The translations under genes were made by a program, and so were the position numbers. 48,571 nucleotides of DNA from Peptoniphilus timonensis JC401 (GTDB lineage: Bacteria; Bacillota; Clostridia; Tissierellales; Peptoniphilaceae): assembly GCF_000312025.1 (NCBI RefSeq), contig NZ_HE978598.1, positions 9,135 through 57,705 of the forward strand. Reading direction: 5' to 3'. This document shows, one piece after another, positions 27,275 to 35,811 of this stretch; position 1 is the first letter of the stretch, and each line of letters starts with the position of its first letter. The notes under the pieces were generated by a model. It was not told where the DNA came from, ran no database searches, and saw only the letters and a list, made by a program, of their open reading frames with translations.

Positions 27275-28597
27275 TTAAATTGTAGTCTTAGACCAGTCAG
27301 TTTCTTTAGTGTTTTCGAAATTAGTGTAAACATCTTCGCCCTTAGCAAGTCTGTCTGCTTTTCTTTCGTTCATAATTTCTACTAAACCTTGAACTCTTGT
27401 CTTGTATTGTTCTTGAGAGAAGTTTCTTTCGTCAGCTTGGTCACCGTCAAAGTGAACTACTGGAATATCAAGGTCTTCTCTCCATCTTCTTTCGATTTCA
27501 GGCATTGCTCCTGACCATGGTTTACAAGATCTATTGTAGTTAACAAGTGCTCCAGAAACTCCGTTTTCTTTAGCCATTGTTTCTCTCCATTCAACACCGT
27601 CTTCGATACATACTGAACAAGGTGCTTTACAGTAAGCTGCAGCCATTTCTCTAACAGTTGTGTATTGGAAACCGAAAGCAGGTGCATATACTACTGCAGT
27701 TACGTTAACACCATTTTGTTTTAATGGTTCAAATAGGTTTCTTAGTCCTGGCCAGCAAGGTATACCTTCAAATAGGATTCTGTGTTCTTCTGGGTATTCC
27801 CAAGTAGAAGTTCCTTCCTTAACTGATTGTTCATATTCTGCTGCTAGAAGTTCAAATCCTTCTGCTGCATCAATTTCACATCTTGCAGCTACAATGTCTG
27901 CCATGTGGTTAAATAGGTCAAATCCAGAAAGTGGAGATGGTTCATAAGCCATGTAAGAACATGCTTTAAGCCATGCTGCTGCAGTTCTGTTAGCAATTTG
28001 ACAAGCTTCTTCGAATTTCTTTTCATCAAATTTCTTACCAGTAAGTTTTTCAAGTTGGTGAATAGCGTATTCGAATTGTCCCATTAAGTAATCAACTTTT
28101 TCTTCTGGTACATCAACTGTATTTTGGAATGGAATATCAATCATAATCATTGGAATATCGTGCATTCTTGCAATGTTTTCATACCATTTAGTCATCATGT
28201 TACAGATGTTGTTACAGCAAAGTACGAAGTCTGGTTGTGGCATCTTTCTTGAGTCAGTTGGTTCTCCAGCTGCATAAGCAAGTGAAATTCTTGCATAACC
28301 ACAAATGTCGTTGTCGTATCCCATATCTTCAGCTGTTTGACAAAGTCTTAAACCGTCTTTTTTAGCTGCAGTTGTTGCTGCGTGGTTTTCTGGATATACT
28401 GCGTGTAGTCCAAATGCCTTTGCAAGTTCAATAGGGAATTTAGATGATGACCATCCAACTAGTTCTCCTCTTTTTTTAGCATCCCATGCTGCTCCGTAAA
28501 CTCTATCTACTACATTTCTTAACGCTTGAGCTGCAGGAATGTTTCCTTCGATTGGTCTTGGTTTCTTACCAGGTATTTTTTGAATTTTTTCAGCCAT
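27275..28597 (-). CDS. hgdA: (R)-2-hydroxyglutaryl-CoA dehydratase, alpha subunit
   Basis: Alpha subunit of component D, forming the heterodimer with HgdB that binds a [4Fe-4S] cluster and performs the radical dehydration in glutamate fermentation. The 440-residue protein is rich in Cys; likely cluster and active-site regions include MGYDNDICGYARISLAYA and FVLCCNNICNMMTKWYE. It begins MAEKIQKIPGKKPRPIEGN, a typical HgdA start, with AGGAGG upstream. The hgdC-hgdA gap is about 20 bases and hgdA-hgdB 12 bases, so all three are co-transcribed. Confidence 0.93.
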   Translation of the reverse strand: MAEKIQKIPGKKPRPIEGNIPAAQALRNVVDRVYGAAWDAKKRGELVGWSSSKFPIELAKAFGLHAVYPENHAATTAAKKDGLRLCQTAEDMGYDNDICGYARISLAYAAGEPTDSRKMPQPDFVLCCNNICNMMTKWYENIARMHDIPMIMIDIPFQNTVDVPEEKVDYLMGQFEYAIHQLEKLTGKKFDEKKFEEACQIANRTAAAWLKACSYMAYEPSPLSGFDLFNHMADIVAARCEIDAAEGFELLAAEYEQSVKEGTSTWEYPEEHRILFEGIPCWPGLRNLFEPLKQNGVNVTAVVYAPAFGFQYTTVREMAAAYCKAPCSVCIEDGVEWRETMAKENGVSGALVNYNRSCKPWSGAMPEIERRWREDLDIPVVHFDGDQADERNFSQEQYKTRVQGLVEIMNERKADRLAKGEDVYTNFENTKETDWSKTTI

Positions 28598-28617
28598 AGT
28601 TTACCTCCTAAAATAAA

Positions 28618-29436
28618 TTATGCATTAGCCTTTTTATCTTTTAATTTTTCCAATTTACATTTTTGATATCCAAATAGCGCTGCTCCAAGAGCACCATTTA
28701 GTTGACATAAAGGTGAAGTGTGGATCTTGTGTCCTGTATTATCTTCGAGAGCTCTAACCATACCCTCGTTTAAAGCAACACCACCTGTAAATACTATGTC
28801 GTCATTTAAACCAACCCTCTTTGCAAGAGAACCTACTCTTGCGGCAATTGATTGGTGAATCCCCTTAACTATATCTTCAATCTTCGTTCCACTTGCGAGT
28901 TGTGAAATAACTTCTGATTCAGCAAAAACAGTGCAAGTAGAAGAAATACTAACGTCTTTAGTAGACAGTTTGTCTAATTCTTCTAGCTTGGAAACATCTA
29001 CTTCAAGAACTTTTGCGATTACATCTAAGAACCTTCCAGTACCTGCGGCACACTTATCATTCATAACAAAGTTTTCAAGCATACCATTATCTCCAATTTT
29101 TAGAGCCTTGGCATCTTGTCCACCGATATCAATGATTGTACGTACATTTGGGAATAAGAAGTACGCACCCTTAGCGTGACATGAAAGTTCAGACATTTGG
29201 AAATCTGCTTCTTCTAGTGAAGTTCTGCCATATCCAGTTGCCATAACATAGGCTATGTCCTCTCTTGTCAAGTTAGCACTCTCAAGAGTTTCTTTAATTG
29301 TTCTTGATGGACCACTTGTTCCAGCTCCAACATCAATACAGGAGCTTGAGATAATTTCCTTGCCATCCTTTAAAATAATACTCTTTGAGGCAGTCGAACC
29401 AATATCGACGCCCATTGTATAAATAGCTTCTGCCAT
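28618..29436 (-). CDS. hgdC: 2-Hydroxyglutaryl-CoA dehydratase activator (archerase)
   Basis: Component A: a homodimeric ASKHA-fold ATPase with one [4Fe-4S] cluster bridging the subunits. It couples ATP hydrolysis to injection of a low-potential electron into HgdAB. The nucleotide-binding fold begins GVDIGSTASKS, followed by DIGGQDAKA. The two cluster cysteines are Cys129 in NDKCAAGTGRF and Cys168 in SSTCTVFAESEV, exactly the HgdC pattern. 272 residues, normal. ATG at 29436 with GAGGAG upstream, right behind a strong promoter. First gene of hgdCAB. Confidence 0.96.
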   Translation of the reverse strand: MAEAIYTMGVDIGSTASKSIILKDGKEIISSSCIDVGAGTSGPSRTIKETLESANLTREDIAYVMATGYGRTSLEEADFQMSELSCHAKGAYFLFPNVRTIIDIGGQDAKALKIGDNGMLENFVMNDKCAAGTGRFLDVIAKVLEVDVSKLEELDKLSTKDVSISSTCTVFAESEVISQLASGTKIEDIVKGIHQSIAARVGSLAKRVGLNDDIVFTGGVALNEGMVRALEDNTGHKIHTSPLCQLNGALGAALFGYQKCKLEKLKDKKANA

Positions 29437-29480
29437 ACAATCTCCTCTTTAATTTTAACATTAATATCTTACTCTTCTTA

Positions 29481-29509
29481 ATTCTACTATAATTATGTAT
29501 CTTTGTCAA
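29481..29509 (-). promoter_or_regulatory. Sigma-A promoter of the hgdCAB operon
   Basis: On the minus strand a perfect TTGACA (29504-29509), 17-base spacer and TAGAAT (29481-29486), starting transcription near 29474, about 40 bases before hgdC. Confidence 0.88.
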
Positions 29510-29521
29510 AATCACTAGAGG

Positions 29522-29542
29522 CTTGAAAGCCGAATTTTCAAG
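29522..29542. promoter_or_regulatory. Inverted repeat upstream of the hgdC promoter
   Basis: CTTGAAA and TTTCAAG (29522-29528, 29536-29542) are separated by 7 bases and lie about 12 bases upstream of the -35 box. A further GGCTTGA half-like copy occurs near 29562. Could bind a regulator; no family assigned. Confidence 0.4.
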
Positions 29543-29621
29543 GATTCTAAGGGCTTGAGACTTTACTATTATAATAAAATAAATATTATTTTTTACTTAT
29601 AGTAAGGCATATTGTCATATG

Positions 29622-29658
29622 CAAAAATATTGGATAATCCTTTTGAGATTATCCAATA
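29622..29658 (-). terminator. Intrinsic terminator after gcdA
   Basis: Perfect 11-base arms TATTGGATAAT (29628-29638) and its complement (29648-29658), followed on the minus strand by a TTTTT run. It ends the gcdD-to-gcdA unit 20 bases after the gcdA stop. Confidence 0.9.
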
Positions 29659-29677
29659 AATTGTCATATTTTTTATA

Positions 29678-31447
29678 TTATTTAATATTATTTAGTCTAT
29701 CGTAATCTCTAATAATTCTTGGAGTAAGCATTTGATGAACTGGACAAATAGAATCTGGATCTTGGTAAGCACTTTCAGTGAAAGCAATAATATAGTTTCT
29801 CCAAAGATTCATATTTACAATTTCATCTACTAGACCATACTTAGCACAAGAGAATGGTTTTGATTTTTCTGCATAATCTTGAATCAAGTCGTTCATCTTG
29901 TCAATAGTAGGTTGAAGATCTTTTCCAGCTTTTTTATCTTTTGCAAGTCTTCTAGAGTACATTGCAGTAGCTGCTGTTTCCCCATTCATTACGTTGATTT
30001 CAGTTGCTGCAGTTCCAAGTGAGAATGCGTTAGTGTCATTACCTTGAGGTCCACCAAGTACATAGTGAGCTGCTGCAGTACCTTTTCTCATTGTAATTTC
30101 CATTTGTGGAAGATCAGAGTTTTGGATTGAATAAATAAGTGATTGACCAAGTCCTAGTAGTTCTGCCTTTTCAGCATCGTCACCAACGTCGATACCAGTA
30201 GTATCTTGTAACCATACTATAGGAAGTCTATCTCTAGCACAAAGTGTTACGAATTCATTCATCTTTATAAGACCTTGTCTATAAAGTTTACCACCAATTG
30301 AGATGTGTTTTGGATCATTGTAGTATTCTGGATAGCCCATTAATAGACCTTGAACGTTAGCTACAACACCAACTAAAAGTCCGTTAACTTTAGCAAGACC
30401 AGTTACCATTTCTCTACCGTATCCTTTTTTGTATTCCATGAATTCTGAACCGTCAAAAAGTCTTGCGATTACATCATAAACATCATAAGCTTTTTTACCG
30501 TTAAGTGGAATTAAAGAATACATGTCGTTAGGATCATATAGTGGATTCTTTGGATCATCTACTCTAAAGAATTCTCTATCAAATTTTGGAAGCATAGAAA
30601 GATATTTTCTAATACCTTCAAGTACGCCTTCTTCTTCAACATAACATTCTCTCATGAAACCAGTTTGAGCAAAGTGAACTCCAACTGATCCTGGAGGAGT
30701 AGTTTTCTTAGCGTTAGCAGTTTGATCTGCTATTTGATTTGCTCCTTCTTCGTCGATATATCCCTTAGGATTCATACCGCCAAGGATTCCAGCTCCACCA
30801 ACAGCCATGTTTGCATCTTTATGTGCAATTATAATTGTAGGTGAAATTGAGTGGTATCCACCACCAGCTGGGTTAGTACCATAAATACCAACAATTACAG
30901 GAACTCCACATTGGTTAAGTCTTGAGTTTCTGTAGAATGGAGTACCGCCACCACGTCTGTTTGGATATACTTTTTCTTGTTCATCAAGTTTTACACCTGA
31001 ACAGTTTAGTATATAAACTAGTGGAATTCTAAGTCTTTCAGCTGTATCTGATGCTCTTAGAAGGTCATCAGCTTGTCCTGCAATCCATGCACCTGCAAGT
31101 TTCTTGTTATCTGATGCAACGATGTAAACCCATCTGTCATCAACTTTTGCAAGTCCCTTAACAACACCAGTTGTTCCGTGATCATTGTCACCAGGGTTAT
31201 AAATTGTATTTAGTGGGCACCAAGTACCTTCGTCGATAAGTTCAGCAATTCTTTGAAGTGCGGTCATTTCGCCACGTTCATTTACTTTTGCATCTGGTTT
31301 TCCAGCAGCAAGAGCTTTTTCAGCAAACTCTCTGATTTCTTCTTCAACTTCTCTTAGTTGATTGAAGTTATCTTCGTCTACTGCCCTCAAAGGATTCCCA
31401 ATAGTCTTCATATTTTGGAAATATGAAGAAAGTGAATATTGAGTCAT
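29678..31447 (-). CDS. gcdA: Glutaconyl-CoA decarboxylase, alpha (carboxyltransferase) subunit
   Basis: Catalyses the transfer of the carboxyl group from glutaconyl-CoA to the biotin of GcdC, producing crotonyl-CoA. The 589-residue length fits GcdA (about 587). The protein has two crotonase-fold carboxyltransferase halves: the N-half shows GTTGVVKGLAKVDDRWVYIVASD, NCSGVKLDEQ and GGGYHSISPT; the C-half shows GYGREMVTGLAKVNG, PIVWLQDTTGIDVG and HYVLGGPQGNDTNAFSLG. It is the last gene of the operon, 34 bases after gctB, with a terminator behind it. The order gctA-gctB-gcdA matches that known from Acidaminococcus. Confidence 0.96.
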   Translation of the reverse strand: MTQYSLSSYFQNMKTIGNPLRAVDEDNFNQLREVEEEIREFAEKALAAGKPDAKVNERGEMTALQRIAELIDEGTWCPLNTIYNPGDNDHGTTGVVKGLAKVDDRWVYIVASDNKKLAGAWIAGQADDLLRASDTAERLRIPLVYILNCSGVKLDEQEKVYPNRRGGGTPFYRNSRLNQCGVPVIVGIYGTNPAGGGYHSISPTIIIAHKDANMAVGGAGILGGMNPKGYIDEEGANQIADQTANAKKTTPPGSVGVHFAQTGFMRECYVEEEGVLEGIRKYLSMLPKFDREFFRVDDPKNPLYDPNDMYSLIPLNGKKAYDVYDVIARLFDGSEFMEYKKGYGREMVTGLAKVNGLLVGVVANVQGLLMGYPEYYNDPKHISIGGKLYRQGLIKMNEFVTLCARDRLPIVWLQDTTGIDVGDDAEKAELLGLGQSLIYSIQNSDLPQMEITMRKGTAAAHYVLGGPQGNDTNAFSLGTAATEINVMNGETAATAMYSRRLAKDKKAGKDLQPTIDKMNDLIQDYAEKSKPFSCAKYGLVDEIVNMNLWRNYIIAFTESAYQDPDSICPVHQMLTPRIIRDYDRLNNIK

Positions 31448-31481
31448 TTGTCCTCCTATTTTTCTATCTATCTATTTACTA

Positions 31482-32279
31482 TTATTCTTCAACAGGTCTC
31501 TTTATAAAAGCTTCGCCTGGGTCGATTTCTTCTCTTATTAGTTTAATAACATCTTCATCTGGTTCTTCAAGTTCAACTGCACGAGATACATCAAGATCAA
31601 ATCCAGTGTTTTCAAGAACATCTTCTGGTGATGAAGAAGGATAGTATCCTGCAAGATACATTTTCTTAGTATCTTCATCAAATTTTAAGATACCTTTATC
31701 AGTTACAACCATTTGTGGTCCAACATTTTCAGGAATACCTACTCTAGTTCTTCCACCAGGGCCGTCGATCCAACCTGGAGAAGTAATATAGTCAACTTTT
31801 TCTATAAATCTTCTCTTTTCGTGTTGCATCATGATAATTGTGTTTACATAAGTTGCAATACCGTTAGCTCCACCAGATCCTGTGAATCTTGTCTTAGGGT
31901 GGTGGTAGTCACCGATTACTGTAGAGTTAACATTTCCGTATGGGTCGATTTGAGCTCCACCGATAAATGCGATCATTCTCTTTTTGTCGTGTCTCCATTC
32001 GTTAGCTTGGAATCCAACGTAAGTTGCATTTGTCCAGTGAACACCACAGTGTGCCATAAATCTGTTGTCACCAACTGATCTTGGAACTTCGATTGGGTCA
32101 CAGTCCATAAGTCCTGATTCTACGATTAGGTAACAGTTAGGAGCATAAACTGCTTTTGCAAGAGAAGCACCAATTAGTGGTAGTCCTGTACCTACAATTG
32201 CGATTTGACCATCTTTAATTTGTCTTGCAATTGTAACTGCTTGCATTTCTTTATTAGTGTAATTATCGTATCTAGCCAT
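31482..32279 (-). CDS. gctB: Glutaconate CoA-transferase, subunit B
   Basis: Beta subunit of the class I CoA-transferase that moves CoA from acetyl-CoA or glutaconyl-CoA onto (R)-2-hydroxyglutarate. The catalytic glutamate that forms the enzyme-CoA thioester is visible as Glu54 in LIVESGLMD, at the same number as in the characterised enzyme. The 265-residue length is normal. Its ATG shares one base with the gctA stop codon (TAATG), giving coupled translation and 1:1 subunit supply. It is followed by gcdA. Confidence 0.96.
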   Translation of the reverse strand: MARYDNYTNKEMQAVTIARQIKDGQIAIVGTGLPLIGASLAKAVYAPNCYLIVESGLMDCDPIEVPRSVGDNRFMAHCGVHWTNATYVGFQANEWRHDKKRMIAFIGGAQIDPYGNVNSTVIGDYHHPKTRFTGSGGANGIATYVNTIIMMQHEKRRFIEKVDYITSPGWIDGPGGRTRVGIPENVGPQMVVTDKGILKFDEDTKKMYLAGYYPSSSPEDVLENTGFDLDVSRAVELEEPDEDVIKLIREEIDPGEAFIKRPVEE

Positions 32280-33250
32280 TATTTTTCTTCTCCCTTCTTT
32301 AGTACGTCTGTTGCGTATCCAAATCCTGGAACATTTCTAAGTCCTATAAGTCTTGTAGCACCAAGTTTGTTTAGGTATGATTCGTGATCGTCAACTCCGT
32401 ATACCCATTCGTCTAGGAATGCATTGAAATCTTCTTCTGTCTTTGATTTAACATTGTACATTTTGTAGAAATCAGCATCGTAGTCATAATAGTCATAACA
32501 TTGTGAAGGGTGAGCTCCAAATGGTGCGTGAACTACTGCATCAACACAGAATCCTGGAATTTTGTTGTCAGCTGCATCAAAGTTTTTAATGTATTCATCA
32601 CTTACAAGTTCTTCGCAAGTTACGATAACTTTTTTAGCTGCAATTGCAATGTCAACATCGTGGAATGTGTTTCCAAGAATTCTTGTAGTTCCATCTGGAG
32701 CAGCCATTTGTACGTGAATTATTGCAGTGTCAATTTCTGGAACTGGTGCTGCAACAAGTTTTTCTCCTTCTTTGAATGGGTTTTCAACATAGATGAATTT
32801 GTCATTTGGAAGTTTGTCGATTTTTTGTCTTTCTTCTTTAGAGATACCCCATTCATCAACTAGACCAGAACCCATCATTAATCTACATGGTAGATATGGA
32901 AGTCCAAGTGCAGCTGCGTGAATTCTTTGCATTTCAACGTCTTGAGAGTAGTCTTCCATTAGAAGTTCTCCCTTTTCAATTGCTGCTCTAAATCTTCTAG
33001 ATACGTTTGTATATCCTGAGTTAGCAGTGTAGCAATTTATGTATGCTTTTACTCTGCCAGCTCCAATTAATGTGTCCCAATCTCCTCCTGCAGGTCCTGC
33101 TTCAACGATAAAATCTTTTTGTCCTTGACGTAAGATTTCGTTTACTGCTGCGTAAGGCTTTCTGTTAGTTGTAAATCCCCCAAGAGATATTACGTCGCCA
33201 TTTTCAACATATTTTGCTATGGCGTCTTTAAGATTCATTACTTTACTCAA
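32279..33250 (-). CDS. gctA: Glutaconate CoA-transferase, subunit A
   Basis: Alpha subunit of glutaconate CoA-transferase. The 323-residue sequence closely follows the Acidaminococcus enzyme in conserved stretches: NLKDAIAKYVENGD at the start, LGGFTTNRKPYAAVNEILRQG with the CoA-binding GGF, GGDWDTLIGAGRVKAYINCY, and HPSQCYDYYDYD. The likely start is TTG at 33250, 7 bases after AAGGAGG; the ATG four codons later is farther from this site. A hairpin between gcdB and gctA (33296-33319) may process or attenuate the operon mRNA at this point. Confidence 0.96.
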   Translation of the reverse strand: MSKVMNLKDAIAKYVENGDVISLGGFTTNRKPYAAVNEILRQGQKDFIVEAGPAGGDWDTLIGAGRVKAYINCYTANSGYTNVSRRFRAAIEKGELLMEDYSQDVEMQRIHAAALGLPYLPCRLMMGSGLVDEWGISKEERQKIDKLPNDKFIYVENPFKEGEKLVAAPVPEIDTAIIHVQMAAPDGTTRILGNTFHDVDIAIAAKKVIVTCEELVSDEYIKNFDAADNKIPGFCVDAVVHAPFGAHPSQCYDYYDYDADFYKMYNVKSKTEEDFNAFLDEWVYGVDDHESYLNKLGATRLIGLRNVPGFGYATDVLKKGEEK

Positions 33251-33295
33251 GTTAAAACCTCCTTATTGTTCAATATATAACTTGATTGCATAAAT

Positions 33296-33319
33296 ATTCA
33301 GCTCACAATGGAGCTGAAT
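33296..33319 (-). promoter_or_regulatory. Intercistronic hairpin between gcdB and gctA
   Basis: Perfect 9-base arms ATTCAGCTC (33296-33304) and GAGCTGAAT (33311-33319), 6-base loop, starting 4 bases after the gcdB stop. On the minus strand only a short T-rich stretch follows, so it is at best a partial terminator; RNA processing or 3'-end protection is also possible. Confidence 0.6.
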
Positions 33320-33322
33320 GAA

Positions 33323-34459
33323 TTAATGACTAAATAGAATTAAGAATACACCTGCTGCTACGGCTGAGCCAATAACTCCCGCAACGTTAGGTCCCATTGC
33401 GTGCATTAGTAAGAAGTTTGTAGGATTGTATTTTCTACCTTCAACTTGTGAAACACGCGCTGCCATTGGTACTGCTGATACACCAGCTGATCCAATTAGT
33501 GGATTAATTTTTCCACCTGTTGCTACATATAAAATTTTTCCAAAAATAACACCGCCTGCTGTTGCAAAACAGAATGCCATTAAACCAAGAGCAATGATTT
33601 TAATTGTTGCTGGTTGTAGGAAAGTTGTTCCGTCTGCAGTTGCTCCAACTGTTACACCAAGCATGATAGTAACAATGTTCATAAGAGCATTTTGAGCAGT
33701 GTCTGATAATCTATTAACTACTCCTGATTCCTTAAATAGGTTTCCAAGCATAAGCATACCAAGAAGTGGTGCTACATCTGGAAGAAGTAGTGATGTGAAA
33801 AGTACAACTACAACTGGGAAAATAACTTTTTCTAGTTTAGATACTTTTCTTAGTGATGTCATAACTGTAGTTCTTTCTTTTTCAGTAGTAAGTGCCTTCA
33901 TAATTGGCGGTTGAATCATTGGAATAAGTGCCATGTATGAATAAGCTGCTACTGCAATTGGTGCAAGTAAGTGTGGTGCTAATTGTGATGTAGTAAAGAT
34001 AGCTGTTGGGCCGTCTGCTCCACCGATAATAGCAATTGAAGCTGCTTCTGGTCCTGAGAATCCTAAAGCTATTGCAACAATAAAGGCAACATAAATACCA
34101 AATTGTGCAGCTGATCCTAAAATAAGTGAAATTGGATTAGCAATAAGTGGACCAAAGTCAGTCATAGTACCAACACCCATGAAAATTAGACATGGGAATA
34201 AGTTTGACTTAACACCGTTATACATAATAGCTAGAACACCTGATGATTGCCAAGGGTCTGCTACATCCATTAAGCCTGTTAGCGGTAAGTTTCTAAGAAG
34301 CATACCGAATGCAATAGGAAGAAGTAATAGTGGTTCGTATTCTTTTTTAACTGCTAGATAAATTAATATGAAGGATACGATAAACATTACGACATTTTGC
34401 CATTGCAAGGATGCGAACCCTGATTCGGCGAGTATTCCCTGTAATGTTTCAATTAACAT
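33323..34459 (-). CDS. gcdB: Glutaconyl-CoA decarboxylase, beta subunit (Na+ pump)
   Basis: Membrane subunit of the biotin-dependent sodium pump (OadB/GcdB/MmdB family). It releases CO2 from carboxybiotin and couples this to Na+ export. The 378-residue protein has about nine to eleven membrane segments and the hallmark GGADGPT with the essential Asp149, plus the second conserved region NPLIGSAGVSAVPMAARV near 320. It follows gcdC by 18 bases, with GGGAGG upstream of its ATG. The exported Na+ can drive GltS and other symporters. Confidence 0.96.
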   Translation of the reverse strand: MLIETLQGILAESGFASLQWQNVVMFIVSFILIYLAVKKEYEPLLLLPIAFGMLLRNLPLTGLMDVADPWQSSGVLAIMYNGVKSNLFPCLIFMGVGTMTDFGPLIANPISLILGSAAQFGIYVAFIVAIALGFSGPEAASIAIIGGADGPTAIFTTSQLAPHLLAPIAVAAYSYMALIPMIQPPIMKALTTEKERTTVMTSLRKVSKLEKVIFPVVVVLFTSLLLPDVAPLLGMLMLGNLFKESGVVNRLSDTAQNALMNIVTIMLGVTVGATADGTTFLQPATIKIIALGLMAFCFATAGGVIFGKILYVATGGKINPLIGSAGVSAVPMAARVSQVEGRKYNPTNFLLMHAMGPNVAGVIGSAVAAGVFLILFSH

Positions 34460-34477
34460 ATGTTTTTGACCTCCCTA

Positions 34478-34915
34478 TTATTCAACACTTGCTAGTAATG
34501 CGTCAGTATCTACAGTTTCTCCCGCTTTTACATTAAGTGTTACTTTACCTGCACATGGAGCTACGATTTCGTTTTCCATCTTCATAGCTTCAAGAATAAG
34601 AATTACATCTCCTGATGCTACTGTGTCTCCATTGTTTACATTTACTTTAAGAACAGTTCCTGGCATTGGTGCAACTACATCTCCAGATCCGCCTGATGCT
34701 GCAGGTGCTGCTGCTGGTGCAGGAGCTGCTGCTTGAGGAGCTGGTGCTGCAGGTGCAGGTGCTGCTTGAGGTGCAGGAGCTGCTTGAGGAGCTGCTGCAG
34801 GTGCTGCTGCTGGTGCTGCTGTTAATGATGCTGGTGTAAGAGATGCATATCCTCCGCCAACTTTTTCAACTTCTACTTCAAAAACTTTTCCATCTACTTT
34901 AACTTGATACTTCAT
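34478..34915 (-). CDS. gcdC: Glutaconyl-CoA decarboxylase, gamma subunit (biotin carrier)
   Basis: Carries the covalently bound biotin that shuttles CO2 from GcdA to GcdB. The biotinyl-lysine is Lys112 in the canonical LEAMKMENE, inside a C-terminal biotinyl domain (about 78-145, PMPGTVLKV, GDTVASGD). The N-terminal ~20 residues (MKYQVKVDGKVFEVEVEKVG) form the partner-binding segment. Between them lies a flexible Ala/Pro/Gln linker (about 31-74) of AAPAAAPQ-type repeats, known from related subunits, and the cause of locally high GC. AAGGAG stands before the ATG. 145 residues. Confidence 0.96.
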   Translation of the reverse strand: MKYQVKVDGKVFEVEVEKVGGGYASLTPASLTAAPAAAPAAAPQAAPAPQAAPAPAAPAPQAAAPAPAAAPAASGGSGDVVAPMPGTVLKVNVNNGDTVASGDVILILEAMKMENEIVAPCAGKVTLNVKAGETVDTDALLASVE

Positions 34916-34956
34916 TAATTTCTCCTTTTCATAAATAATAGAATAATTTAAATAAT

Positions 34957-35271
34957 TTATTTCTTTTCGTTTATAGATACGATTCTAAAACTTTCAACTC
35001 TTGATCTTTCTTGCATGCTGATCGCTCCAACTATTGCTGCTAAAAGTGCAGGGTCCATTGAATTATCAACTGGTGCTGCTTTCGGTGAAGACTTTTTCGC
35101 TTGACTTGCATTTGCCTTTGCTGGGTCTTCTTTACCTTGAATTGCTCCTACTACTTTAGTAATAATAACAATTGCTATTAACAAAGATATAAGAGCCAAG
35201 AATACAACACACAAACCTGTCAATGCCACTCCAAAAGCCTCGCTCATGGTAAGACTAACATCTCCTAACAT
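34957..35271 (-). CDS. gcdD: Glutaconyl-CoA decarboxylase, delta subunit (OadG family)
   Basis: Small subunit that holds the decarboxylase complex together. The 104-residue protein has a single N-terminal membrane segment (about 14-36, with the OadG-like GLCVVFLALISLL) and a soluble, Lys/Ala-rich tail ending in a conserved-looking AIVGAISMQE..VESFRIVSI. I place the start at the ATG at 35271, 7 bases from GGGGAGG; a GTG two codons earlier is too close to that site. First gene of the gcdDCB-gctAB-gcdA unit, with a clear promoter upstream. Confidence 0.88.
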   Translation of the reverse strand: MLGDVSLTMSEAFGVALTGLCVVFLALISLLIAIVIITKVVGAIQGKEDPAKANASQAKKSSPKAAPVDNSMDPALLAAIVGAISMQERSRVESFRIVSINEKK

Positions 35272-35327
35272 TATCACACCTCCCCACGTGATTTCATATT
35301 ACGGAATCCATTCCAGCTTTTAAGAAT

Positions 35328-35356
35328 ATTATAACAAAGACCTAAAATTAATTCAA
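35328..35356 (-). promoter_or_regulatory. Sigma-A promoter of the gcdDCB-gctAB-gcdA operon
   Basis: On the minus strand TTGAAT (35351-35356), 17-base spacer and perfect TATAAT (35328-35333). The expected start near 35321 leaves a 50-base leader. Confidence 0.85.
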
Positions 35357-35713
35357 TTAAAAACAATATGTAACGTCAATTAATCAAAATCTTTTGCAAA
35401 CTAATTATACATTAAAATATGGGCAAAATAAAGGAAAGCCTTTTTAATAAAATCTTCCAAATAAACAAATTTTAATTATTTTTAACTATTGATTACATTT
35501 GTTAAAAAAAGATTTAATAATATTTTATTTTTTATTAAATTTTAATTTTTGAGGCAAAATCTTTGACTATATGAAAATTCAAATATTTTATTTACCTTTT
35601 TCAAATAAAATCCTAAGATGACTTATCTTTTTGTAAAGTTATAATATCAATTAACTATTTTAAAATTTAAAAAATTTTTCACACTTAATTTTTATTTTAT
35701 AAAGCATTTATAT
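35357..35713. other. Long AT-rich intergenic region upstream of the gcd operon
   Basis: More than 350 bases of very AT-rich DNA between the gcd promoter and the mntP terminator. No ORF, repeat array or strong hairpin was found. Its length leaves room for upstream regulatory sites, but none is recognised. Confidence 0.6.
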
Positions 35714-35749
35714 AAAAAAACTTCCCAAAAATAAATTCTGGAAGTTTTT
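35714..35749 (-). terminator. Intrinsic terminator after mntP
   Basis: Arms AAAACTTCC (35717-35725) and GGAAGTTTT (35740-35748), 14-base loop, then seven T on the minus strand. Confidence 0.85.
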
Positions 35750-35811
35750 ATTCGTACAGATTATCTTTTAATATAGTAGGAATTTTAAATTCTTAAAATT
35801 ATTGAAAGAAA

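Noticed and set aside
34690-34860. Repetitive GC-rich stretch in gcdC as an insertion or tandem repeat artefact
   Set aside because: It encodes the in-frame Ala/Pro linker expected for biotin carrier subunits of this pump family.
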